From positions 4,836,001 through 4,900,000 of the forward strand of contig NZ_JAJFZL010000001.1 in assembly GCF_020733635.1 (NCBI RefSeq): 64,000 bases of DNA, read 5' to 3'. How positions within the stretch are numbered: the first letter of the stretch is position 1; each line of letters opens with the position of its first letter. Position numbers and translations under genes: made by a program. The DNA comes from Nocardia spumae (lineage in GTDB: Bacteria; Actinomycetota; Actinomycetes; Mycobacteriales; Mycobacteriaceae). Below are positions 54,100 through 62,478 of the stretch, one piece after another. The notes beneath the pieces were generated by a model, which was not told the origin of the DNA, did not search any database, and saw only the letters and a list, made by a program, of their open reading frames with translations.

Positions 54100-55280
54100 G
54101 CGAATCGTTCGAACGGATCCCGGTGATCCTGCGGCACGAGAATCAGCCCACGGTCCGCGAGACCTACGGATTCACCGGCGGCCACGGTGTCGTCCTCGAG
54201 GGGCAACTGCTGCGCCCGCCCGGCGATCGGCGCCGCGGGACCGTCTTCGTCTTCCAGCATCCGACCTCCACCCTGAACCTTCTGCCGATGCCCACCGCAC
54301 TCGCCGAGCGCGGCCATCATGTGCTGTGCGCGGCAGGTCGCTATCCCAAGAACGATTCCGCGCTGGTGATGGAGAAGGTGGTCCTCGATCTCGGAGCGTG
54401 GGTGCGCTGGGCCCGGGAGACCGGCGGTTACGAGCGGGTGATCCTGGTCGGCTGGTCCGGCGGCGGTTCACTGTCGCTGCTGTATCAGGCCGAGGCACTC
54501 GATCCGACCATCACCGCCACACCGGCCGGGGATCCGGTGGATATCGCCGGTGCCGGACTCTCCCCCGCCGACGGGGTCGTGTTCATCGCGGCCCACCTGT
54601 CGCGCGCCGAAACGCTCACCGAATGGCTGGATCCGTCGGTGATCGACGAAACCGACCCCTATCACCGCGATGCCACCTGGGATATCTACGCCGACAACGC
54701 CCGGCGACAGCCGCCGTTCGATCCCGAATTCGTGGCCGGATTCCGGGCGGCCCAGCGCGCCCGCAACCGCCGCATCTCCGAGTGGGCGCTGGGTCGGCTT
54801 GCCGAACTCCGTGCGGCGGACGGGCCCGAACAGGAGCAGCCCTTCCTGGTCCACCGGACCATGTGCGATGTGCGCTGGATCGATCCGGCGGTCGATCCCA
54901 ACGATCGCCGCCCCAACTGGTGCTATCTCGGCGACCCGCGCACCGCCAATGTCGGACCGGTCGGACTCGCTCGCTACACCACGCTGCGATCATGGCTGAG
55001 CCAGTGGAGCCTGGACCATTCGGTGGCGGGCGGGGCCCGCAACGCCGCCCGGATCACCGCGGGTCCGGTCCTGCAGATCGAGAACTCCGCCGACGACGCG
55101 GTGCCGGCCACCCACAATCCGATCGTGCGCGACGCGCTCGCTACTCCGGACCGGACCTATCGGGTGATCGCGGGCGCGACGCACTACTACGTCGGACAGC
55201 CCGACCACCTGCGCACCTGTCTCGAATACGTCGAACAGTGGGCGGCCGAGCGGGATCTGATCGTCCCGGCGCCCACGTAG
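54096..55280 (+). CDS. Alpha/beta hydrolase coupled to the dioxygenase
   Basis: 394 residues from GTG 54096, overlapping the dioxygenase stop (GTGA) with CAGGAG upstream. The triad looks complete: nucleophile elbow GWSGGG near residue 120, acid in NSADDAVP near 337, and His in GATHYYVG near 366. The insert between strands 6 and the lid is long (about 140 residues). Inferred to hydrolyse the ring-cleavage product or an upstream aromatic ester. Translational coupling makes a shared pathway very likely. Confidence 0.85.
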   Translation: MSESFERIPVILRHENQPTVRETYGFTGGHGVVLEGQLLRPPGDRRRGTVFVFQHPTSTLNLLPMPTALAERGHHVLCAAGRYPKNDSALVMEKVVLDLGAWVRWARETGGYERVILVGWSGGGSLSLLYQAEALDPTITATPAGDPVDIAGAGLSPADGVVFIAAHLSRAETLTEWLDPSVIDETDPYHRDATWDIYADNARRQPPFDPEFVAGFRAAQRARNRRISEWALGRLAELRAADGPEQEQPFLVHRTMCDVRWIDPAVDPNDRRPNWCYLGDPRTANVGPVGLARYTTLRSWLSQWSLDHSVAGGARNAARITAGPVLQIENSADDAVPATHNPIVRDALATPDRTYRVIAGATHYYVGQPDHLRTCLEYVEQWAAERDLIVPAPT

Positions 55281-55290
55281 GATCTGGGCC

Positions 55291-55926
55291 ATGCCGGTCC
55301 CCGACACCTCGCAGACCCTCAGCCGCGGACTCGACGTGTTGAAGGTGCTGGCCAGCAGTCCGCATGCCCGGACCCCGGCCCAGCTGGCGACCGAACTCGG
55401 CCTGTCCCGCACGATCATCTACCGCTTGGTCGGGACCCTCGTCGAGCACGGACTGGTGCGCCGGGGCGCGGACGGGACGGTGGCCATCTCCGCGGGCGCG
55501 CTGATGCTCACCGAGAACGTGCTCGGGTCGGTCCGGGAGGCGACCCGCGAAATCCTCGAGGATCTGGCCCGCGAGGCGGAGGCCACCGCGCATTTCTGTG
55601 TGGCGGACGGTGACGATGTGCTCGCGGTCGCGGTGGTGGAACCACCGTTCACCACCTTCCATGTCGCCTATCGGGTCGGCGCCCGCACCGCGCGCGGTCA
55701 GGGCGCGCTCGGTGCGGCCATCGAGGCGGCGCAGCGCGGCGAGATGGGATTGTTCGAGAGCGAAGGCCAGTTGGTGGCCGGCGCGCACGGCATCGTGGCG
55801 GCGCTGCCCGGCCTGCCCGGCCCGCCGGCGGCGGTCGGGGTCGTCACCCTGGTCGGCCAGGAGACTGCGGCGATGACCGAGGCGGTCCGGCGTGCGGCCT
55901 CTCGCCTGCACGAGACACTCGGCTGA
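55291..55926 (+). CDS. IclR-family transcriptional regulator
   Basis: 211 residues. An N-terminal winged HTH (TSQTLSRGLDVLKVLASS, TPAQLATELGLSRTIIYRLVGTL in parts) is followed by a shortened effector domain (TAHFCVADGDDVLAV, YRVGARTARGQGALG); typical IclR proteins are ~250 residues. It lies in the cluster 10 bases after the hydrolase gene and just upstream of the aldehyde dehydrogenase, so it probably controls both through nearby palindromes. The ligand is likely an aromatic acid. Confidence 0.88.
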   Translation: MPVPDTSQTLSRGLDVLKVLASSPHARTPAQLATELGLSRTIIYRLVGTLVEHGLVRRGADGTVAISAGALMLTENVLGSVREATREILEDLAREAEATAHFCVADGDDVLAVAVVEPPFTTFHVAYRVGARTARGQGALGAAIEAAQRGEMGLFESEGQLVAGAHGIVAALPGLPGPPAAVGVVTLVGQETAAMTEAVRRAASRLHETLG

Positions 55927-55931
55927 AACCG

Positions 55932-55944
55932 TCCGATAATCGGA
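55932..55944. promoter_or_regulatory. Candidate IclR operator before the aldehyde dehydrogenase gene
   Basis: TCCGAT-A-ATCGGA, a perfect 6-base inverted repeat 70 bases upstream of the dehydrogenase start and just after the iclR stop. The AT-rich stretch that follows could be the -10 region. Confidence 0.5.
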
Positions 55945-56013
55945 TTTCACTTCATATTATTCGGTCACGGCGTTAGCCTGCTCACACTCTCGTTCAGTCG
56001 TCCAGGAGCAGCC

Positions 56014-57510
56014 GTGTCCGACTACACCACCACCGCGCACGCCGATGGAGCGCAGCCACCGACCACCTTCCCGCCCCGCCGCCTGTGGATCGGGGGCCGC
56101 TGGCGCGATGCGAGCGACCACGCGACCTACCGATCCGAGAATCCGACCACCCGCGAACACATCTGCGATATCGCCGACGCCACCGCGGAGGATGTCGACG
56201 ACGCCGTGCACGCGGCACAGGCGGCCTTCGACGACAGCGGCTGGAAGGAGAGGGGCGGCGCCGAACGTGGCCGGATCCTGCTGCGGGCAGCGGAACTGAT
56301 CGAAGCGCAGACCCATTATCTGTCCGCACTCGAGACGCTGGAGGTCGGAAAACTCTACAAGGACGGCGTATTCGGCGATATCCCGGCCACCCTCGCGACG
56401 TTCCGGTATTACGCCGGATACGCCGACAAATTGCACGGCTCGACGGTGCAACTCCCCGATTACGCCGGTCGTCATCGGCTCAATTACACGCTGCGTGAAC
56501 CGCTCGGCGTGATCGGTGCGATCACGCCGTGGAACAACCCGATCGTGGTGGCCGGCTGGAAGGTCGCACCGGCACTCGCCGCGGGCAATACCGTCGTGAT
56601 CAAACCGCCCGAGGACGCCGCGCTGTCGATCCTGCGGCTGGCCGAGATCCTCGCCGAGGCGGGGGTCCCGGACGGCGTGTTCAACGTTGTCCCCGGCCGC
56701 GGCGAGACCGCCGGCGCCGCGCTGGCCCGCCATCCCGGCCTGGCGAAACTGACCTTCACCGGCAGCCCGGAGGTCGGCGCCTCGATGAATACCCATGCGG
56801 GCGGCCAGTTCCGCAAGGTGACACTGGAATTGGGTGGCAAGAATCCCCAGATCGTCTTTCCCGACGCCGATCTCGATCGCGCGCTGCCGTTCGTCGCCGT
56901 GGGCAACTTCTTGCACCAGGGCCAGGTCTGCGCGGCCGGAACCCGGGTCTACGTGCACGACAGCCTGGTCGCGGAGGTGACCCGGCGGCTGGCCGATTAT
57001 GCCGAGACCCTCACGCTGGGCGACCCTTTCGCCCCCGACATCACCATGGGACCGGTGGTGAACCGGCAGCAGCACGAGCGGATCGGCGGCTATCTCGATC
57101 TCGGTATCAGCGAGGGCGCGGAGTTGGTGACCGGTGGCGCCCTGGCCGACCGGTCCGGCTACTTCGTCGAACCGACCGTCTTCCTCGGCCGTCACGACCA
57201 TCGGATCGCCCGGGAGGAGATCTTCGGCCCGGTCGCCACGATCATCCCGTTCTCCGACACCGCCGATGTGCTCACACTGGCCAATGACAGCCGCTTCGGC
57301 CTCAACGCGATCATCTACACCGAGAATCTGCACACCGCGGCGACCACCGCCCGCGATCTGCGAGTCGGCAACGTGTGGATCAACGCCTTCGGCATCCCCG
57401 ATATGACCACGCCCTGGGGCGGCCGGGCCGGCAGCGGTATCGGCCGCGAACTCGGCCCGGCCGGAATCGGGGCCTACACCGAGGAGAAGACCGTTCAGAT
57501 GATGTTCTGA
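56014..57510 (+). CDS. NAD-dependent aldehyde dehydrogenase
   Basis: 498 residues from GTG 56014 with AGGAG upstream. The ALDH motifs are intact: TPWNNPIVVAGWKVAPALAAGNTVVIKP (NAD region, in parts), the glutamate motif LELGGK, and the catalytic Cys306 in QGQVCAAGTR. It oxidises an aldehyde to its acid with NAD(P)+. Within this cluster it probably handles an aldehyde made in the aromatic pathway. Its stop abuts the convergent aldo/keto reductase gene with no gap. Confidence 0.93.
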   Translation: MSDYTTTAHADGAQPPTTFPPRRLWIGGRWRDASDHATYRSENPTTREHICDIADATAEDVDDAVHAAQAAFDDSGWKERGGAERGRILLRAAELIEAQTHYLSALETLEVGKLYKDGVFGDIPATLATFRYYAGYADKLHGSTVQLPDYAGRHRLNYTLREPLGVIGAITPWNNPIVVAGWKVAPALAAGNTVVIKPPEDAALSILRLAEILAEAGVPDGVFNVVPGRGETAGAALARHPGLAKLTFTGSPEVGASMNTHAGGQFRKVTLELGGKNPQIVFPDADLDRALPFVAVGNFLHQGQVCAAGTRVYVHDSLVAEVTRRLADYAETLTLGDPFAPDITMGPVVNRQQHERIGGYLDLGISEGAELVTGGALADRSGYFVEPTVFLGRHDHRIAREEIFGPVATIIPFSDTADVLTLANDSRFGLNAIIYTENLHTAATTARDLRVGNVWINAFGIPDMTTPWGGRAGSGIGRELGPAGIGAYTEEKTVQMMF

Positions 57511-58380
57511 TCACCCGTGTGGCACAACGGCATTCAGATCGTCGAAGGCCCGATCGTCCAGGCGCACCCGGGCCGCCGCGACATTCTCCTCCAGGTGGGC
57601 GAGGCTGCGGGTGCCGGGGATGAGCAGCACATGCGGGTCGCGGCCGAGCAGCCAGGCCAGCCCGACCTGGTTGCCCGTCACCCCGAGCCGGGCCGCGACC
57701 GCGCGCACCACCGGATGTCCGCTCACCTTCGGGCGGCCCGGAAATCCGGAGCCGAGCGGAAAGAACGGCACGAAAGCCGTTCCGCGCGCGGCACATTCGG
57801 CGAGCATCGGCTCGTGCTCCCGCTCCAGCAGGTTGTACATGTTCTGCACACAGGCGATACCGGCGGGTGCGGCCCGGATCAGCTGCTCCACCGTGACCGC
57901 GCTGAGCCCGATCGCGCCGATCTTGCCCTCCGCGCGCAGCGAGATCAGTTCGGCCAGCTGATCGTCGAGGTCGACGATCTGATCGCCGGTGGCCACGATG
58001 CCGGGCGGACCGTCGACCCGCCGCAGGTTGACCACATCGAGCCGATCCACGCCGAGTCCGCGCAGATCCGCCTCCACCGTGGCCCGCAACTGCTCCGGAC
58101 GTTGCGCGGGGATCAGCCCGCCGTCCGCGTGCGCGGCGCCGACCTTGCCGACCAGCATCAGCCGCTCGGGATACGGATGCAATGCCCGCCGGATCAGCGC
58201 GTCGACCGCGCCGTCACCGTAGAACCCGGCGGTGTCGATGTGATCGACACCCAGTTCGACCGCGCGGCGCAGGACCGCGACACCGTCGCCACCGGCTTCC
58301 AATTGCATTGCGCCGTAACCGATCCTGCCGACCGCCCGGCCGGCGAGTTCGCCGTCGCGGGGTTGCGTCGTCATCGTCAT
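57511..58380 (-). CDS. Aldo/keto reductase
   Basis: 289 residues from ATG 58380 with AAGGAG seven bases upstream. The AKR barrel motifs are present: DHIDTAGFYGDGAVDALI (Asp and Tyr of the active site), LVGKVGAAH, DVVNLRRVDGP and GLSAVTVEQL, with the NADP loop PGTRSLAHLEENVAAA near the end. It reduces carbonyls with NADPH. It is divergent from a TetR gene with two near-identical palindromes, its likely regulator. Confidence 0.92.
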   Translation of the reverse strand: MTMTTQPRDGELAGRAVGRIGYGAMQLEAGGDGVAVLRRAVELGVDHIDTAGFYGDGAVDALIRRALHPYPERLMLVGKVGAAHADGGLIPAQRPEQLRATVEADLRGLGVDRLDVVNLRRVDGPPGIVATGDQIVDLDDQLAELISLRAEGKIGAIGLSAVTVEQLIRAAPAGIACVQNMYNLLEREHEPMLAECAARGTAFVPFFPLGSGFPGRPKVSGHPVVRAVAARLGVTGNQVGLAWLLGRDPHVLLIPGTRSLAHLEENVAAARVRLDDRAFDDLNAVVPHG

Positions 58381-58408
58381 GACCGACTCCTTGCTACCCT
58401 CGGAAGTG

Positions 58409-58428
58409 AAGCGGAGGCCCCTCCGCTT
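58409..58428. promoter_or_regulatory. TetR operator copy 1 (AKR/TetR)
   Basis: AAGCGGAGG-CC-CCTCCGCTT, a perfect 9-base inverted repeat with a 2-base spacer, 29 bases upstream of the aldo/keto reductase start. The second copy is centred 35 bases away. Confidence 0.8.
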
Positions 58429-58443
58429 GACTCCATGATACAG

Positions 58444-58463
58444 AAACGGAGGCACCTCCGCTT
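58444..58463. promoter_or_regulatory. TetR operator copy 2, reaching the tetR start
   Basis: AAACGGAGG-CA-CCTCCGCTT, the same site with one changed arm base. Its right edge runs into the TTG start of the regulator, so binding should block its own expression. Confidence 0.78.
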
Positions 58464-59017
58464 TGTCTGCGCAGCCGAGCGGACGCCGCGACGCGCAACG
58501 CAACCGGCGACTGCTCCTCGATGCCGCGCTCGCGGCGTTCACCGACGAGCCGGACACCATCAGCCTCGAGGCGATCGCCCGATCGGCCGGTGTGGGAATC
58601 GGCACGCTGTATCGGCACTTCCCCTCCCGCGAGGCGCTGATCGAGGCCGTCTACCGCAACGAACTGGAACGGCTGTGCGACGAGGCCGGTCCGCTACTCG
58701 ACACCCGGCCGCCCGCCGAGGCGCTACGCACCTGGCTGGGCCGCTACGCGGATTTCGTCGCGACCAAACAGGGCATGGCGCAGGCGCTGCGTGAGGTCAT
58801 CGCCTCCGGCGCGGTCACCTCGGCCGGGACCCGCGAACGGCTCGGCGCCGCGATCGCGTCGATACTGGCCGCGGGCGGCACAGCGGGAACGCTGCGCGGG
58901 GATATCCGGCCGGAGGATGTGACAGCGGCGATGGCCGGCGCGACGCTGGCCGGTACCGACCGCGCGCAGACTGATCGCCTGCTCGATCTACTCGTCGACG
59001 GGGTGCGCGCCCGCTAG
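58463..59017 (+). CDS. TetR-family repressor
   Basis: 184 residues from TTG 58463. The HTH reads ISLEAIARSAGVGIGTLYRHFPSREAL (about 33-59 in parts), typical of TetR; the rest is a helical ligand domain of the TetR_C_36/SbtR-like kind. It is divergent from the aldo/keto reductase over ~80 bases containing two copies of AARCGGAGG palindromes. Autorepression and repression of the reductase are inferred. The inducer is probably a carbonyl or aldehyde-like compound (inference). Confidence 0.9.
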   Translation: MSAQPSGRRDAQRNRRLLLDAALAAFTDEPDTISLEAIARSAGVGIGTLYRHFPSREALIEAVYRNELERLCDEAGPLLDTRPPAEALRTWLGRYADFVATKQGMAQALREVIASGAVTSAGTRERLGAAIASILAAGGTAGTLRGDIRPEDVTAAMAGATLAGTDRAQTDRLLDLLVDGVRAR

Positions 59018-59061
59018 GGATCCGAGGCGGCGTCCCCGGCCCGGCCGATTCGCTCCTGCCG

Positions 59062-59523
59062 TTACCGCGACCGGACCAGCGCGGTCCCGGTCGCCCGATC
59101 GTGCATACCGCGTCCGTCACCATCGGTGAACAGCGCCGGCACCACGAAGGTCAGCAGTGCCTGCCGGGCGATACCGCGGACGAATCCGACATGCGCGGGC
59201 GCATCGACACGGATCGTACGCATCCGAAGGAAATACTGCCCCGGCGTGAACCCGAATACCGCCACCGTGACGACGCCGATCACGAACCAGACCAGATAGG
59301 TGACGGTGTTGAGCGAACCCGAGCCGTGCACGATCAGCGCGGCGATGCCCATCGCGATGAAATAGTCCACGAACAGCGCGACGATGCGGCGCGACATGGG
59401 CGCCAGCGATCCCGCACCGGCCTGCGGCAGACCCAGCTGCTGACCGCGGTACTCGTCGGGCTGCGGCTCCCCCGGGCGGGCCGCATCGGGGCCGGACAGC
59501 CAGGAACCGGTAATTCGCGACAT
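59062..59523 (-). CDS. RDD-family membrane protein (Rv2219A-like)
   Basis: 153 residues. The RDD pattern is visible: RRIVALFVDYFIAMGIAALI (Arg and Asp of helix 1), a second helix YLVWFVIGVVTVAVFGFTPGQYFLRMRTI and the basic end. A ~40-residue acidic/proline N-terminus precedes the helices. RDD proteins may act as transporters, but the role is unknown. In Mycobacterium this gene lies directly upstream of glnA1 as here. Confidence 0.88.
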   Translation of the reverse strand: MSRITGSWLSGPDAARPGEPQPDEYRGQQLGLPQAGAGSLAPMSRRIVALFVDYFIAMGIAALIVHGSGSLNTVTYLVWFVIGVVTVAVFGFTPGQYFLRMRTIRVDAPAHVGFVRGIARQALLTFVVPALFTDGDGRGMHDRATGTALVRSR

Positions 59524-59872
59524 GACTCCAGCTTAGGCGCGCGGGCGGTGAGGATTACGTCACACCCGTCCCTGAGCGGGACTCCGCGGAGGAAGGGGAT
59601 CGGCCACCCGCTCGCCGCACGCGCGGCCGGTGCCGCGGTGACGCGCGCGGCACCCGCCGGGCGGCGGCACACCCGCCCGGAAGCGTTCACCAAAGCGGTT
59701 GCGGCCGGGAAACTCTCGGCCGCACACCCCTCGACCGGCCACGATTCACGATCCTTGCGGCAGTGGCGCGCGGCGGTGATGGCAGGATAAGCGTGCTGGT
59801 CCGGCGCCGCATCTCGACCGCCCCGTGATGCTGCGACGCGCGGGGAGGCCGCCACCCCGTCCAGCAGCACGT
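59524..59872. other. Upstream part of the RDD/glnA intergenic region
   Basis: No gene supported; translations in all frames are Arg/Pro/Ala-rich without domain character. The promoter signals of glnA follow at 59873-59984. Confidence 0.4.
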
Positions 59873-59910
59873 GTAACACTGGCGAAACACAGCCTTGATT
59901 GCGGGGAAAC
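59873..59910 (+). promoter_or_regulatory. GlnR box upstream of glnA
   Basis: GTAAC-N6-GAAAC-N6-TTGAT-N6-GAAAC with exact six-base spacings, matching the actinobacterial GlnR consensus gTnAC-n6-GaAAC repeated twice; only the third box is weak. It lies 75 bases upstream of the glnA start. Predicts nitrogen-responsive control by GlnR. Confidence 0.85.
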
Positions 59911-59984
59911 ACCGCATCCATACCGTTCGACGCTGAAACCCAGCAATCGGCACAGGCTGGGAACCGATCCGTAAGGAGTACTAA

Positions 59985-61421
59985 GTGGCGTTCAGCACGG
60001 CCGACGAGGTCATCCAGCACATCAAGGAGGAGAACGTCGAGTACGTCGACGTTCGTTTCTCGGACCTCCCTGGCGTTCAGCAGCACTTCTCGATCCCGGC
60101 GAAGTCCTTCACCGCCGACCTGGCCGAAGAGGGTCTGGCGTTCGACGGCTCCTCCGTGCGCGGTTTCCAGTCGATCGACGAGTCGGACATGCTGTTGCTG
60201 CCCGACTACTCCACCGCCCGGATCGACCCGTTCCGTGCCGCGAAGACCCTGAACCTGAACTTCTTCGTGCACGACCCGTTCACCCGTGAGGCCTACTCCC
60301 GCGACCCGCGCAACATCGCGCGCAAGGCGGAGGAGTACCTGCGGTCGACCGGTATCGCCGACACCGCGTACTTCGGTGCCGAGGCCGAGTTCTACATCTT
60401 CGACGGCGTCCGCTACGACTCGGCGATGAACGGCGCCTTCTACGAGATCGAGTCCGTCTCCGGCTCGTGGAACACCGGTGCCGAGTTCAACCCGGACGGT
60501 TCGCGCAACCTGGGCTACAAGGTCCGCAACAAGGGTGGCTACTTCCCGGTCGCCCCGTACGACCACTACGTCGACCTGCGCGATCAGATCTCGACCAACC
60601 TGCAGAACGCGGGCTTCGAGCTCGAGCGCGGCCACCACGAGGTCGGCACCGCCGGCCAGGCCGAGATCAACTACAAGTTCGGCACGCTGCTCGGCGCGGC
60701 CGACGACCTGCAGTTGTTCAAGTACATCGTGAAGAACACCGCGTGGCAGGCCGGCAAGTCGGTCACCTTCATGCCGAAGCCGCTGTTCGGTGACAACGGC
60801 TCGGGCATGCACGTGCACCAGTCGCTGTGGAAGGACGGCAAGCCGCTGTTCCACGACGAGGCCGGCTACGGTGGCCTGTCCGATCTGGCCCGCCACTACA
60901 TCGGCGGCATCCTGCACCACGCGCCGTCGCTGCTGGCGTTCACCAACCCGACGGTGAACTCGTACCATCGCCTGGTGCCGGGCTACGAGGCTCCGATCAA
61001 CCTGGTGTACTCGCAGCGCAACCGCTCGGCCGCGGTCCGCATCCCGGTGACCGGTAACAACCCGAAGGCCAAGCGCATCGAGTTCCGCGCGCCCGACTCC
61101 TCGGGTAACCCGTACCTGGCCTTCGCCGCCATGATGATGGCCGGCCTGGACGGCATCAAGAAGAAGATCGAGCCGAAGGCCCCGGTCGACAAGGACCTCT
61201 ACGAGCTCCCGCCGGAGGAGGCCAAGAACATCCCGCAGGCCCCGACCTCGCTGGCGTCGGTCATCGATCGCCTCGAGCAGGATCACGAGTACCTCACCGA
61301 GGGCAACGTCTTCACCGACGACCTCATCGAGACCTGGATCACGCTCAAGCGCGAGAACGAGATCGCGCCGGTCAACCTGCGTCCGCACCCCTACGAGTTC
61401 GAGCTCTACTACGACGTGTAA
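59985..61421 (+). CDS. glnA: Glutamine synthetase type I
   Basis: 478 residues from GTG 59985 with AAGGAG upstream. Class I-beta GS signatures: [12 protein letters not shown] (near 48-59), [30 protein letters not shown] with metal and substrate His, and the adenylylation region DLYELPPEE with Tyr406, the target of GlnE. It makes glutamine from glutamate, ammonia and ATP; in mycobacteria GlnA1 is also secreted. Controlled by the GlnR box upstream and a strong terminator downstream. Confidence 0.97.
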   Translation: MAFSTADEVIQHIKEENVEYVDVRFSDLPGVQQHFSIPAKSFTADLAEEGLAFDGSSVRGFQSIDESDMLLLPDYSTARIDPFRAAKTLNLNFFVHDPFTREAYSRDPRNIARKAEEYLRSTGIADTAYFGAEAEFYIFDGVRYDSAMNGAFYEIESVSGSWNTGAEFNPDGSRNLGYKVRNKGGYFPVAPYDHYVDLRDQISTNLQNAGFELERGHHEVGTAGQAEINYKFGTLLGAADDLQLFKYIVKNTAWQAGKSVTFMPKPLFGDNGSGMHVHQSLWKDGKPLFHDEAGYGGLSDLARHYIGGILHHAPSLLAFTNPTVNSYHRLVPGYEAPINLVYSQRNRSAAVRIPVTGNNPKAKRIEFRAPDSSGNPYLAFAAMMMAGLDGIKKKIEPKAPVDKDLYELPPEEAKNIPQAPTSLASVIDRLEQDHEYLTEGNVFTDDLIETWITLKRENEIAPVNLRPHPYEFELYYDV

Positions 61422-61470
61422 GTCGCCACGGCGAGCCGTGTCATGCGGTGGTAGGAGAAACGTTCTCACG

Positions 61471-61499
61471 GAGCCCCGGTCGATTGCCGACCGGGGCTC
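61471..61499 (+). terminator. Strong intrinsic terminator after glnA
   Basis: GAGCCCCGGTCG pairs perfectly with CGACCGGGGCTC over 12 bases around ATTGC, followed by CCGGCCGTTTCC. It starts 49 bases after the glnA stop. Confidence 0.9.
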
Positions 61500-61616
61500 C
61501 GGCCGTTTCCCACCTTTCCGAAGAATTCTTCGCGGCACATGTCGAGAACGGGATCACGGCTCCGTCCCCTGGATATGAGCGGCCGACAGGGGCCGCACGA
61601 CCCAGGGAGGCCCGTC

Positions 61617-62114
61617 ATGCACCAGCACGAGATCACCGAGATCCTGAACCGTCCGGCGAGCCGGGAACTGCTGGCCCGCGATCTGGCCCGCTTGGCCTAT
61701 GTCGCGAAAGACGGCACACCGCGGTCGATTCCGATCGCGATCGCCTGGAACGGCGCGCAGATCATCATGTGCACCGCGAAGAACGCGCCGAAGCTGCACT
61801 CACTGCGGCACAATCCGGCAGTCGCGCTGACGATCGATACCGAGGTGCATCCGCCGAAGATCCTGCTGATGCGCGGGCGGGCCGAACTCGACACCGTCGA
61901 GGGCATCCCCGCGGAATATCTGCAGATGAACGGCAGCTACGAGATGACCGCCGCGCAGCGGGTGGAGTGGGAGGCCGAGGTCCGTTCCCTCTACGACGGC
62001 ATGGTCCGGATCGTCGTGACGCCGACCTGGGTGAAGCTCATCGACTTCGAGACCACCCTGCCGAGCGCGGTCGAGGAATTGATCCGGGAGCGCGCGGAAC
62101 GCCGGCCCGCCTAG
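61617..62114 (+). CDS. Pyridoxamine-phosphate-oxidase-fold (PPOX, F420/FMN) protein
   Basis: 165 residues from ATG 61617 (GGGAGG upstream). The split-barrel flavin fold pattern is seen: LARLAYVAKDGTPRSIPIAIAWNG, MCTAKNAPKLHSLRHNPAVALTIDT (in parts), and ILLMRGRAELDTVEG. Such small proteins bind F420 or FMN and reduce diverse molecules, or bind heme/biliverdin. The cofactor cannot be told by eye. It lies after the glnA terminator and has its own promoter region. Confidence 0.85.
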   Translation: MHQHEITEILNRPASRELLARDLARLAYVAKDGTPRSIPIAIAWNGAQIIMCTAKNAPKLHSLRHNPAVALTIDTEVHPPKILLMRGRAELDTVEGIPAEYLQMNGSYEMTAAQRVEWEAEVRSLYDGMVRIVVTPTWVKLIDFETTLPSAVEELIRERAERRPA

Positions 62115-62122
62115 CGCGGCCG

Positions 62123-62290
62123 TCACAGATGCGGATGGCTGCCCAGCGATGCGGTGTACACCGCGGGGTGACCGTGCGCGGCGGCGAGATTACGGCGTTC
62201 CTGACGGGTCAGGGTGTGGCGGGCCAGCGCACGCCGGATGTAGTCGCGCACACCGCGCAATACCGATGGGTGAGTGTGCATGTGGGCCAT
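62123..62290 (-). CDS. Small basic histidine-rich protein
   Basis: 55 residues from ATG 62290, with GGAGGGAG well placed upstream. It begins MAHMHTHPSVLRGVRDYIRR and ends HPAVYTASLGSHPHL, with nine histidines and one amphipathic basic helix. No homologue known to me. It is convergent with the PPOX gene, with 8 bases between stops. The strong ribosome-binding site favours real expression. Confidence 0.55.
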   Translation of the reverse strand: MAHMHTHPSVLRGVRDYIRRALARHTLTRQERRNLAAAHGHPAVYTASLGSHPHL

Positions 62291-62411
62291 GGCCGGCTCC
62301 CTCCTCCCCCGATCGTGCCGGTTCGAGTGGAACACCATTCTTCCACCTGGTCACCCGAATTTCAGGATCTCTACGCCGCTCCGACCCGGAATCCCGTTTC
62401 CTTGCCAAGAG

Positions 62412-62458
62412 CTGGACATGATGAGATGATTCGCATGTAATCCTCTCATCGTGTCCAG
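62412..62458. promoter_or_regulatory. Long inverted repeat upstream of the MpaB/DUF2236 gene
   Basis: CTGGACATGATGAGA (62412-62426) and TCTCATCGTGTCCAG (62444-62458) are 15-base arms with one mismatch and a 17-base spacer, ending 20 bases before the start. Probably a repressor or activator operator spanning two helical turns; a leader hairpin is the alternative. Confidence 0.65.
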
Positions 62459-62478
62459 GGGTCAAAGGAGATCACCGT

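Noticed and set aside
59334..61538. 734-codon reverse frame opposite glnA and its leader
   Set aside because: It shadows glnA; the RDD gene and the GlnR box lie inside the same stretch in a sensible layout.
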